From contig JAIXPR010000291.1 of NCBI GenBank assembly GCA_027486155.1, positions 1 through 6,449 on the forward strand: a DNA stretch of 6,449 nt, given 5' to 3'. Shown in pieces: positions 1 through 6,070 of the stretch (position 1 is the first letter of the stretch; the number at the start of each line of letters is the position of its first letter). Under the pieces are notes generated by a model. It had not been told where the DNA came from. It saw only the letters and a program-made list of their open reading frames with translations, and did no database searches. Source of the stretch: Pseudomonadota bacterium. Lineage in GTDB: Bacteria > Bdellovibrionota_C > UBA2361 > OMII01. A program made the position numbers and the translations under genes.

Positions 1-447
1 AATCCCATTCACCATTAACTCTCGGAGCACAACGGGCCACAGCTCAGTTTCCGCAAGCACAAACCGTTCAGTATTCACCGACCGGAGAGCCCTACGAACA
101 CACCATGGAACATCAATGGGAAGGAGTCTCTTAACACTCACAGCGTTACCCGCTCTATCAAGTCCTGTCGGTGAGGTTGAGGTAAGAAGAATTTCAGCGC
201 TCGGATCTCGATGACGAACCTCGGATACGAGCGGAAGGAGTCCATGCACCTCTCCAACGGACGCTCCGTGCATCCACCAGGGGGTAGAAGGCTGCGCTCC
301 CCACCCTCCGAAACGCTCACCGTATCGTCTCCGTCCTCGCGCGTTGCACGCGAGTCCAACCGCCACCAAAGGAGCGATCGCTGTACCGGCGAAACCGTAT
401 GCCCTACTTAGAATCCCAGTAGGTATCTGCTTGCTCTGTGATTCCAT
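1..447 (-). CDS. waaA: 3-deoxy-D-manno-octulosonic acid (Kdo) transferase, N-terminal part, cut by left edge
   Basis: WaaA/KdtA transfers Kdo from CMP-Kdo to the lipid A precursor at the cytoplasmic face of the inner membrane (family knowledge). I read 149 open codons from ATG (447-445) to base 1; the family is about 420 residues, so roughly the last two thirds are missing. A hydrophobic N-terminal anchor lies at about residues 12-34. It is followed by the family landmarks: RYGERFG (41-47, with E44 at the place of the essential N-terminal glutamate), WMHGASVGEV (58-67), ILLTSTSPTG (86-95), LLPIDVPWCVRRAL (108-121) and LAETELWP (131-138). The start is supported by AGGA eight bases upstream and by keeping the membrane anchor. 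The first 44 bases overlap the end of the acyltransferase gene in another frame, which implies translational coupling. The identification is secure; the exact start is slightly less so. Confidence 0.95.
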   Translation of the reverse strand, partial: MESQSKQIPTGILSRAYGFAGTAIAPLVAVGLACNARGRRRYGERFGGWGAQPSTPWWMHGASVGEVHGLLPLVSEVRHRDPSAEILLTSTSPTGLDRAGNAVSVKRLLPIDVPWCVRRALRSVNTERFVLAETELWPVVLRELMVNGI

Positions 448-1060
448 GTAACGCTTCCTGAATTCTGACGCGGGCGTTCTCGCCATCCTCGGTGGGTGAG
501 ATTGAGATCGGCGACGCGAACACAACGACACCTTGAGAAAAAGGCCTCGGAACGATCATTCTGTCCCATGAGGGAATAACCCATCGTTCCTTGACTGAGT
601 AGGTGACTGGTTGAACCGTGATACCCGCTTGTTGAGCTAAGGTCACCACCCCTTTTTTCCACACGTAGCGGGGACCCTTGGGACCATCCGGGGTAATACC
701 GATACTCGCCCCCTCTTCCAGACGTCGCATCAGCTCAAGGGTTGCCGCAACCCCTCTCCGTGAGGACGAACCGGCGACGGACTGGATACCGAGCAACTTA
801 ATCGCGAAGGCGATGAGTCGCCCATCCCCGTGTTGGCTGATAAGCATGTAGAGTGGGAGTTTCTCTCGTTGTCGGTACCACCGAGGGAGCATCAACATTC
901 GGCCATGCCAAAAGGTGAAGATGTTTTGGCGTTCAACGGAGACCCCCGTTGGCATGACACACTCCCATCGAATCGTCGCGTAGAGCAGACGTATCAACCC
1001 CGCGGCGAGAGAGCCGAAGATGTAAATCTGCATCGTCTTGAGGAACCCGATTCGTGCCAT
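404..1060 (-). CDS. DUF374 family lysophospholipid acyltransferase-like protein (LpxJ-type)
   Basis: 218 residues, the usual length for DUF374, a branch of the LPLAT acyltransferase fold. Visible family motifs are FWHGR (50-54), SQHGDGRLIA (75-84), GSSSRRG (97-103) and ITPDGPKGPR (122-131), the last being the strongly conserved block of the family. The N-terminus (about 8-30) is hydrophobic and probably anchors the protein to the cytoplasmic face of the inner membrane. Characterised DUF374 members (LpxJ of Helicobacter and Campylobacter) add a secondary acyl chain to lipid A and, unlike LpxL/LpxM, do not need Kdo already attached. The position between the flippase and waaA fits that job; substrate and chain length here are inference. 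The gene ends in TAG and overlaps waaA by 44 bases. ATG 1060-1058 has only a weak, distant AGGT upstream. The next in-frame ATG (codon 10) is possible but would cut the hydrophobic start. Confidence 0.9.
   Translation of the reverse strand: MARIGFLKTMQIYIFGSLAAGLIRLLYATIRWECVMPTGVSVERQNIFTFWHGRMLMLPRWYRQREKLPLYMLISQHGDGRLIAFAIKLLGIQSVAGSSSRRGVAATLELMRRLEEGASIGITPDGPKGPRYVWKKGVVTLAQQAGITVQPVTYSVKERWVIPSWDRMIVPRPFSQGVVVFASPISISPTEDGENARVRIQEALHGITEQADTYWDSK
456..459 (-). promoter_or_regulatory. Ribosome binding site for waaA inside the upstream gene
   Basis: The minus strand reads AGGA, then eight bases, then the waaA ATG at 447. It lies within the last codons of the acyltransferase gene. It decides the waaA start, because no other in-frame ATG keeps the N-terminal membrane anchor. 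Confidence 0.65.
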
Positions 1061-1100
1061 CGGGAACAGTCTACCTGGGCACGGGACAGCCCGTCAAAAC

Positions 1101-1490
1101 CTACCTTCTGCAAGTTGAACAGGTAGTTACCGCGTGGTTACGCAGCGCCACGCCAGCGGGAACACGGATGGTAGAGACGTACACGGCGCTCGCGCGAGGA
1201 GGGAGGTTTTTGGGTCCGCGGCGGGGCAAAGCCAACCCCGCGGCTGCTGGAAGAGAGACCACTATGTCTTTGGCTACCACGTCACCGATATTCGACACCG
1301 AAACGGAAACATAACGAACCTCACGCTGGGCGCTTCGTCCACTAACCACGTACGATGGCACACCGGCTCTCAGGGTTGTTACCTCACGGGCCCTCACTGG
1401 TTCAGGAGTGGGCGCCTTCTTCTTTCCGGCATGCACCTCGGATGGGAAACAAAACAAGATGGTGGCGAGAGCGAAATGAAGGCGCAGCAT
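1101..1490 (-). CDS. Small exported protein with an Ig/CARDB-like beta-sandwich domain, unknown function
   Basis: I do not recognise a named family. Taking ATG at 1490-1488 the protein has 129 residues. It has a clear Sec signal peptide (hydrophobic 3-16, likely cleavage after VHA at 19-21), then a basic, proline-rich linker (about 22-34) and a domain of alternating hydrophobic residues. VSVSNIGDVVAKDIVVSLP (63-81) followed by LPPRASAVYVSTIRVP (96-111) has the 'N-x-G-D...A-x-x-V-x-V...L-P-P-x-x-S/A' pattern of CARDB/DUF11-type Ig-like domains. It ends with CSTCRR, two cysteines that could form a disulfide or bind a metal. A GTG two codons earlier (1496) is open, but AGGT would then sit almost on top of it, so the ATG is preferred. 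It lies 66 bases after the flippase gene and 40 before the acyltransferase gene on the same strand, so it is probably co-transcribed with lipid A genes and acts in the periplasm. Confidence 0.72.
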   Translation of the reverse strand: MLRLHFALATILFCFPSEVHAGKKKAPTPEPVRAREVTTLRAGVPSYVVSGRSAQREVRYVSVSVSNIGDVVAKDIVVSLPAAAGLALPRRGPKNLPPRASAVYVSTIRVPAGVALRNHAVTTCSTCRR

Positions 1491-1513
1491 GCACACCTAT
1501 CGAGACCCCGGCC

Positions 1514-1537
1514 CGAAAGTTGCTTTGCGAAAGTTGC
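1514..1537. repeat. 10-base tandem direct repeat between the flippase and small exported protein genes
   Basis: CGAAAGTTGC occurs twice (1514-1523 and 1528-1537) separated by TTTG, a 14-base period. It sits in the 66-base gap between two co-oriented operon genes. No function can be assigned; it could be a protein-binding site or a chance duplication. Confidence 0.6.
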
Positions 1538-1556
1538 GCCACGATAGGCAATGGGC

Positions 1557-3320
1557 CTACGCCACTGAGCTCGCGACCGCGGTCTCTTCGCTCTCCCGGA
1601 ACTGAAGCGCATGGAGACGCGAGTACTCTCCACCCATGTCTAAGAGCTGAGCGTGGGTTCCCTGCTCAACGATGCGCCCTTTGCTCATTACTACGATAAG
1701 ATCCGCGTCCTGAACCGTAGAGAGCCTATGCGCGATCACCACGGTGGTGCGCCCTTGCTCTAGAGCTTGTATGGCCGATTGAACCTCTCGCTCCGCTCGA
1801 TTGTCGAGAGACGCGGTTGCCTCATCCAAGATCAGGATCGGCGCGTTCTTGAGAATCGCTCGGGCGATAGCCAACCGTTGGCGCTCTCCACCGGATAAGG
1901 TCATTCCCCCTTCTCCAACCAGGCTTTCGAACCCAGAGGGAAGCTGCGTAATAAAGTCGTAGGCGAACGCGGCTTTCGCCGCGGCCTCTACCTCCGAACG
2001 GGTCGCGGAGGGATTGCCGTAAGCGATATTGTTAAAGATCGTGTCGTTGAAGAGAAAGGTATGCTGCCCCACCATCGCCATCCGACCGCGAAGAGCGTTA
2101 AGAGAGAGTGCGCGCAGGTCTATCCCACCAAGAAGAATGGACCCGTTGGACGGATCAATGAACCGTGGAATGAGATCCACCATCGTACTCTTTCCAGCAC
2201 CCGAGAAGCCCACGAGCGCGACCTTCTTACCCTCAGGGATGCAAAGCGAGATCCCCTCAAGCGCGAGGCTCATCTCATCTCCTCCGTTTCGGGCTGGATA
2301 CTCATACGACACGTTCTTGAACTCGATGTCGTACCGGGATGGAAGTGGCTGACATACGCTCGGCTCAGTGACCGAGGGCTTCGTATCCAAGATCTCAAAG
2401 ATGCGCTGCGCGCCCGCGATACCTTGCTGGATAGTCGCGTTGACTCGAGTCAGTTTCTTGAAAGGTTCGTACATCAAGAACACCGATACGAGGAACGCCA
2501 TGAACTCCCCGGAGGAACGCACCCCGGAGATCACGGTATACCCCCCGTACATCAACACCCCCGATATCGCGAGGCTCGCGAGAACTTCGTTAATCGGCCC
2601 AGCCGCCGCGCGCATCCGCTCAGATTTAATGAAGGTTCGGGTTAGCTCGTGATTCCCCTTCTCGAAACGCGCCTGCTCATAGTTTTCACGGCAAAATATC
2701 TTTACGACCCTGTGGCCCTGCATGCTCTCTTGAAAGAGAGCCGAAAGAGAACCGATAGCGTCCTGGCCCCGTTTCGATAAACGACGAATCTTCTTTCCGA
2801 TCTTCGCTATCGGAACTCCCGCCATCGGAAAGAAGATGACCGCGATCGCTGACAGCGTCGGATCAAGATAGAAACAGGAGCCCATGAGCGCTACGAGACG
2901 GATGAGATCACGAATAATAGTCGCCGAGGAATCCGTGAGCAGCGTTCGAATGAGAAGCACATCGCTCGTGACCCGAGAGAGGAGCTCTCCCGTAGAATGT
3001 CGCACAAAGAAGTCTGGAGACAGGGAGAGCACGTGTCGATTAACATCGTTTCGGATGTCCTCAGTAACTCGATGACCCACTCGGGCCATAAGAAACTGTT
3101 GTCCGAAGTCACTCGCCGCGCGTACGACCGCAAAGCCCATGATCACGCCAGGAAGAATCCACAGGAGCTTTTCATCGCGATTAGTGAAAACCCCATCAAG
3201 GATATACTTCACTAAGAATGGAACGACGCCGTCGGTGGCGCCAAAGATAACCATGCACGCGAGCGCACTGACGAACCCAGCCTTATGAGCTTTTAAATAC
3301 TGTAGAACTCGACCGTACAT
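1557..3320 (-). CDS. msbA: MsbA-type lipid A flippase, ABC exporter (fused membrane and ATPase domains)
   Basis: 587 residues, the normal size for a half-transporter that works as a homodimer. The membrane domain occupies about 1-310, with six segments near 14-37, 53-70, 132-150, 155-172, 240-263 and 271-288. The ATPase domain starts near 331 and has every motif intact: Walker A GFSGAGKST (371-379), Q-loop Q419, signature LSGGE (475-479), Walker B ILILDE (495-500), D-loop SLD (504-506) and switch H531. MsbA moves core-lipid A from the inner to the outer leaflet of the inner membrane using ATP. Motifs alone do not separate MsbA from other lipid or drug exporters; the assignment rests on overall similarity and on the neighbours lpxB, DUF374 and waaA. 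The ATG shares one base with the lpxB stop (TAATG), and AAGGAG lies 13 bases upstream inside lpxB, so translation is probably coupled. Confidence 0.9.
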   Translation of the reverse strand: MYGRVLQYLKAHKAGFVSALACMVIFGATDGVVPFLVKYILDGVFTNRDEKLLWILPGVIMGFAVVRAASDFGQQFLMARVGHRVTEDIRNDVNRHVLSLSPDFFVRHSTGELLSRVTSDVLLIRTLLTDSSATIIRDLIRLVALMGSCFYLDPTLSAIAVIFFPMAGVPIAKIGKKIRRLSKRGQDAIGSLSALFQESMQGHRVVKIFCRENYEQARFEKGNHELTRTFIKSERMRAAAGPINEVLASLAISGVLMYGGYTVISGVRSSGEFMAFLVSVFLMYEPFKKLTRVNATIQQGIAGAQRIFEILDTKPSVTEPSVCQPLPSRYDIEFKNVSYEYPARNGGDEMSLALEGISLCIPEGKKVALVGFSGAGKSTMVDLIPRFIDPSNGSILLGGIDLRALSLNALRGRMAMVGQHTFLFNDTIFNNIAYGNPSATRSEVEAAAKAAFAYDFITQLPSGFESLVGEGGMTLSGGERQRLAIARAILKNAPILILDEATASLDNRAEREVQSAIQALEQGRTTVVIAHRLSTVQDADLIVVMSKGRIVEQGTHAQLLDMGGEYSRLHALQFRESEETAVASSVA

Positions 3321-4516
3321 TACGCGTTTTCAGCTCCTTGTCGCTCGTTCACGCGAGCGTCATTTTCTCCTTGGGCGACCGACGTAATAACATACGCTAA
3401 ACGCTCAGCCGATGTTCCCTCTCGTTTCATGCCCGCCGGGATATCGAAGCCTGTAAGCATCGCTCGAACCTCGGCGAGCCCCGCGATGGAGCTATCTCGC
3501 CCTACCCCGTCATCAAGGATCTGAATAACAGCCCGCTCCAGATCATCCTCGTCGATGCGAACCCCGAACACCTCGCGAACGGTTCCCGAACGCATGATGT
3601 TCACCGGTGAATATTCCTTGAGCCGTACCAGCGCCCAGGTTATCACCTTGCTCACCCACGAGCCACTGTACACCGAAACAAACGGTAGCCCCGCCACCGC
3701 GCCCTCAAGGTTGCATGTCCCGGATTTTAAGATACCCGCGCGCGCGTGACGCATCTCCTCCAGAGCGTCCCCGTGCGTCCACGAGAGTGACTCGACCGTA
3801 TCCGCGGAAACGTTCGCCCGCACTAAAGTACCGAGCGTCTCTGTACTCATATTTGGCGCCGCGATAATTCGCCCGCGCAATGCCGGACGGTCACGTCGAA
3901 TTCGCTCAAAGACGCGAAGCATCGGAGGCAAAATAAGCTCAACCTCAAACTTCCGACTACCCGGCAACATGAGCAGCGTATTGCTTCGGTCGACGGATTC
4001 ACTCGTTATGTTCTCCCCTAAGGGATTACCCACGTAAGTAACGCGCGAGTAGCCGCGGTCCGCGTAAAACTTTTTCTCGAAGGGGAATATCGCGGCGACC
4101 TGCGTGACGTACCTCTTGATCAATTCGACACGACCTGGGCGCCACGCCCACGCCTTAGGCGGAATAAAGTACACCACCTTGCACCCCGCGCGGTGCGCGA
4201 CCTTCGCCAGCCGCATATTGAAGTCCGGATAATCGGTCAGCACCACGACGTCAGGCTTCCACTCTCGGATCAGTTTTGACATCACCCTAAACGAGGAGAT
4301 GATCTTGCTAAGGGATTTGAAAATTTCGGCGAATCCCATGGTAGCGCCACTTCGATAGCAGTCGACAAGGAGCTCTGCTCCGGCCTGCTCGCATTCCCTT
4401 CCTGCCATGCCGCGTAGCTGACAGTCAGGTTGCTCGGCCTTGAGGGCAGCAACGGCCTTTGAAAGATGGCGGTCCCCCGATACTTCCCCTGCGCTGATAA
4501 CGATTCGTAATGACAT
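3320..4516 (-). CDS. lpxB: Lipid-A-disaccharide synthase
   Basis: LpxB condenses UDP-2,3-diacylglucosamine with lipid X to give the lipid A disaccharide. It is a peripheral inner-membrane glycosyltransferase of family GT19. At 398 residues it matches the usual 380-400. Family blocks appear in order: AGEVSGD (9-15), TDYPDFN (94-100; D95 aligns with the essential Asp98 of E. coli LpxB), WAWRPGR (123-129), FPFE (144-147), VGNPL (162-166), LPGSR (184-188) and SGTCNLE (265-271). Some blocks deviate from the common form: VGNPL for VGHP/GHT, SGTCNLE for SGTAxLE, and VNIMRSGTVREVFG (305-318) where most LpxBs have a P-N-L-L-A-G-R...P-E-L-L-Q type block. The ATG at 4516 places AGEVSGD at the expected distance. 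No good Shine-Dalgarno sequence precedes it. It appears to be the first gene of the leftward lipid A operon. Confidence 0.95.
   Translation of the reverse strand: MSLRIVISAGEVSGDRHLSKAVAALKAEQPDCQLRGMAGRECEQAGAELLVDCYRSGATMGFAEIFKSLSKIISSFRVMSKLIREWKPDVVVLTDYPDFNMRLAKVAHRAGCKVVYFIPPKAWAWRPGRVELIKRYVTQVAAIFPFEKKFYADRGYSRVTYVGNPLGENITSESVDRSNTLLMLPGSRKFEVELILPPMLRVFERIRRDRPALRGRIIAAPNMSTETLGTLVRANVSADTVESLSWTHGDALEEMRHARAGILKSGTCNLEGAVAGLPFVSVYSGSWVSKVITWALVRLKEYSPVNIMRSGTVREVFGVRIDEDDLERAVIQILDDGVGRDSSIAGLAEVRAMLTGFDIPAGMKREGTSAERLAYVITSVAQGENDARVNERQGAENA
3334..3339 (-). promoter_or_regulatory. Shine-Dalgarno sequence for the flippase gene, inside the lpxB 3' end
   Basis: The minus strand reads AAGGAG, 13 bases before the flippase ATG at 3320. 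The spacing is longer than ideal, so re-initiation at the TAATG junction probably contributes as well. Confidence 0.5.
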
Positions 4517-4535
4517 CTAGATTGCTTGTATGACG

Positions 4536-4551
4536 AGGCACGAGGTTTGTA
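4536..4551 (+). promoter_or_regulatory. Sigma-54-like -24/-12 element facing the DMT exporter gene
   Basis: AGGCACGAGGTTTGTA resembles the sigma-54 consensus TGGCACG-N4-TTGCA, matching 10 of its 12 fixed positions. The -24 GG is present (4537-4538), but the -12 GC reads GT (4549-4550), which weakens it. Transcription would start near 4562. The second repeat copy lacks the -12 half. This is a pattern match only. Confidence 0.2.
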
Positions 4552-4583
4552 CCTTATATGAGTCCACGCGTATAGGCACGAGG
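4537..4583. repeat. 9-base direct repeat GGCACGAGG, two copies 38 bases apart
   Basis: GGCACGAGG occurs at 4537-4545 and 4575-4583. Similarity continues loosely to the right: after copy one comes TTTGTACCTTATATG, after copy two GATAGATACTTGTAATTATG. This suggests an imperfect duplication of about 25-30 bases. Placement in a divergent promoter region fits paired operator sites, but no regulator can be named. Confidence 0.5.
4553..4558 (-). promoter_or_regulatory. Candidate -10 box for lpxB
   Basis: The minus strand reads TATAAG, five of six matches to TATAAT, about 37 bases upstream of the lpxB ATG. No good -35 hexamer stands 16-18 bases further upstream, so this is a weak call. Confidence 0.25.
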
Positions 4584-4676
4584 GATAGATACTTGTAATT
4601 ATGTCACTTTCTTGCTTGGCTCACCTTGCAAAAGCCGTCATGCTCACCCTCAACGATCACGTAGTGCGAGCCAGCG

Positions 4677-5579
4677 ATGCGAAACCACACCATCTCCCCC
4701 TTTCAAGGAACCGCCGCTGGTCTCCTCGCATGCGCCATCTGGAGCCCCGCGATACTCGCGATGAATGTCATCGGCGCGGCGTTCGGACCACTCAGGGCGG
4801 TTGGTCTTGAGCTCGGCATCGCGGGAATCGTCCTCTTCCTCAGCTCGTGGATTCGGGGGGACCTCCGTGGAATCCTCCTCCACTCATACCGGTGTCACGT
4901 GGCATGCGGTACTTTTTGGATCCTTAATTTCACCCTTTCCTGGCTTGCAGTGTCCTTCGTGCACTCCAGCGGCGAACTCCTCGTCACTGGACTCCTCAAC
5001 TATCTGTGGCCTTCCCTGACCCTCCTCTTAGCCATTCCCATCCTTGGCAAGAGAGCGGCATGGCCGCTGATTCCGGGATTAGTTGCCGTGTTCATCGGAC
5101 TTTTCTGTGCCAAGGTAGCCACAGCTCCCAGCGAGGAGCTGCGGGATGCGATTACTCACCTCAATCCATGGGCCTACTCGTTGGCGGTGCTCGACGCGCT
5201 CGCATGGGCTCTTTACAGTAACTATTCGCGAAAGCTATCCAACCCCAAGGGCACCTCAGCGGTACCCGCGTACATGCTCGTGGGAAGCGTCCTTCTCCTA
5301 ATCATAAGCGCGAGGATAGAGCCGCCTTCCTCGCAACTCGTATCTCAATGGGCGCTCCTTATTGGCTGGTCACTGGGAAGCGCAATCGCTTACCTCTTCT
5401 GGGACGTCGGTATGCGGTTCGGCAATGTCGTTACCATCTCAACTACATCGATGTTTATTCCCCTCCTTTCTACCATTATTACAGCAGCCGCCTCCGGCCA
5501 CGGACTGACACCCACACTTGTCGTCGCCGCAGCTCTCGTCGTCGCTGGGTCAGCCCTCTGTCGAAGGGGCGTAAGGTAA
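4677..5579 (+). CDS. YddG-like DMT (EamA) family exporter
   Basis: 300 residues with about ten hydrophobic segments (near 12-32, 43-59, 73-92, 98-121, 128-145, 162-182, 196-212, 223-243, 249-270 and 279-295), the layout of drug/metabolite transporters with two EamA repeats. LLNYLWPSLTLLLA (106-119), WALYSNYSR (177-185) and FWDVGMRFGNV (241-251) followed by a serine/threonine-rich helix closely follow E. coli YddG (compare VNYLWPSLTIL and AAWNVGILHGNV). YddG exports aromatic amino acids and other solutes from the cytoplasm; the substrate here is unknown. The start is well bounded: an in-frame TAG sits at 4662, leaving ATG 4677 as the only start upstream of the first helix. It has no recognisable Shine-Dalgarno sequence. 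The gene reads away from the lipid A operon and is followed after seven bases by a lipoprotein gene, probably co-transcribed. Confidence 0.88.
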   Translation: MRNHTISPFQGTAAGLLACAIWSPAILAMNVIGAAFGPLRAVGLELGIAGIVLFLSSWIRGDLRGILLHSYRCHVACGTFWILNFTLSWLAVSFVHSSGELLVTGLLNYLWPSLTLLLAIPILGKRAAWPLIPGLVAVFIGLFCAKVATAPSEELRDAITHLNPWAYSLAVLDALAWALYSNYSRKLSNPKGTSAVPAYMLVGSVLLLIISARIEPPSSQLVSQWALLIGWSLGSAIAYLFWDVGMRFGNVVTISTTSMFIPLLSTIITAAASGHGLTPTLVVAAALVVAGSALCRRGVR

Positions 5580-5586
5580 AACACCG

Positions 5587-5907
5587 ATGAGTCGATTCTA
5601 CGCAACCCTCACCGCCACGCTGATCATCTTCGCAACGGGATGTTGTGACGAGAAGGGGCTGCCAAGCGCCCTGAGAAATCTCTACAGCGATAACGCAAGC
5701 GAGCGGAATAAAGCGCTTCTGCTTATGTCCAAGTGTGGAGATCGCGTCGAATCGGCGGTCCCAAGAATTAGTCAGTTACTGTATGACGAGAATGTGGGGG
5801 TCGCTAGCTCAGCGGCCTACGCCTTACGGTGCATCGATACGAGGAACGCCCGAGCGGCGCTCAAAAGAGCTGAGAACGCCCGTGCCGCGCAACGGTCTAA
5901 GAAATAG
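5587..5907 (+). CDS. Small HEAT-repeat lipoprotein, unknown function
   Basis: 106 residues. The N-terminus has a hydrophobic stretch (about 5-17) ending in FATGCC, a slightly degenerate lipobox with C19 as the likely lipidated residue, so the mature protein should be anchored in an envelope membrane. The rest is mostly helical, with two HEAT-like units: about 25-53 (LPSALRNLYSDN...ALLLMSKCGDR) and 57-84 (AVPRISQLLYDENVGVASSA...). Both show the P-x-L-x-x-L...D...A-x-x-A-L pattern typical of protein-protein contact surfaces. The C-terminus (about 86-106) is rich in Arg, Lys and Ala. AAGG lies ten bases before the ATG inside the end of the exporter gene, and the gap between the genes is seven bases, so they are probably co-transcribed. 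Two HEAT units is short for the family. A binding partner cannot be inferred. Confidence 0.78.
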   Translation: MSRFYATLTATLIIFATGCCDEKGLPSALRNLYSDNASERNKALLLMSKCGDRVESAVPRISQLLYDENVGVASSAAYALRCIDTRNARAALKRAENARAAQRSKK

Positions 5908-5938
5908 CGCAAACTTCTTCTCCCATAAGGTAGACGAG

Positions 5939-6070
5939 ATGCGCGCTCCCCTCGAAACTACCATCAAACCAAACTACCGTCTCAATTGCCTAAGCGGGCC
6001 AAATATCATCACCGATGTTACGGGGCGCCTTGCGACCTGCGTGGCCACCTCTTATGATCAGGCCCTATGA
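5939..6070 (+). CDS. Possible 43-residue ORF coupled to the AsmA-like gene
   Basis: This occupies the otherwise empty 159-base gap between the lipoprotein and AsmA-like genes. ATG at 5939 is preceded by AAGG with an eight-base spacer. The frame stays open for 43 codons, and its TGA overlaps the next ATG as ATGA (6067-6070), the classic coupling arrangement. The product (begins MRAPLETTIK, ends VATSYDQAL) has no signal peptide, membrane segment or motif I recognise. The same frame is also open further upstream through the lipoprotein gene, so its length may be chance. It could act only as a leader whose translation feeds the downstream start. Confidence 0.27.
   Translation: MRAPLETTIKPNYRLNCLSGPNIITDVTGRLATCVATSYDQAL

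Larger units (their letters stand above)
4517..4676. promoter_or_regulatory. Divergent intergenic region between lpxB and the DMT exporter gene
   Basis: This 160-base spacer must drive transcription in both directions, because the flanking genes are divergent. It is more AT-rich in its middle (about 4547-4605) than the coding DNA around it. It contains the direct repeat and promoter-like boxes listed separately. I see no convincing gene or rho-independent terminator in it. Confidence 0.6.

Noticed and set aside
138..359. 73-codon minus-strand ORF near the left edge
   Set aside because: It is out of frame with, and fully inside, the waaA reading frame, which carries all the family motifs.
408..662. 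84-codon minus-strand ORF
   Set aside because: Shadow of the DUF374 acyltransferase gene in another frame; it has no motif or ribosome site.
1081..1094. Small hairpin (ACGGG-ACAG-CCCGT) between the small exported protein and acyltransferase genes
   Set aside because: Only five base pairs and no T-run, so it does not qualify as a terminator; it may be chance.
1134..1547. 137-codon plus-strand ORF opposite the small exported protein
   Set aside because: No signal peptide or domain pattern. The minus-strand reading has a signal peptide, an Ig-like pattern and operon orientation.
1545..1559. Inverted repeat TAGGC-N5-GCCTA at the flippase stop codon
   Set aside because: Five-base stem with no following T-run and in the middle of an operon; too weak to call a terminator.
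2061..2645. 194-codon plus-strand ORF inside the flippase gene
   Set aside because: Antisense to the intact ABC ATPase and membrane domains; composition is unlike a real protein.
4601..4810. 69-codon plus-strand ORF at the start of the exporter gene
   Set aside because: It overlaps the first helices of the exporter in another frame and has no motif. A leader-peptide role cannot be supported.
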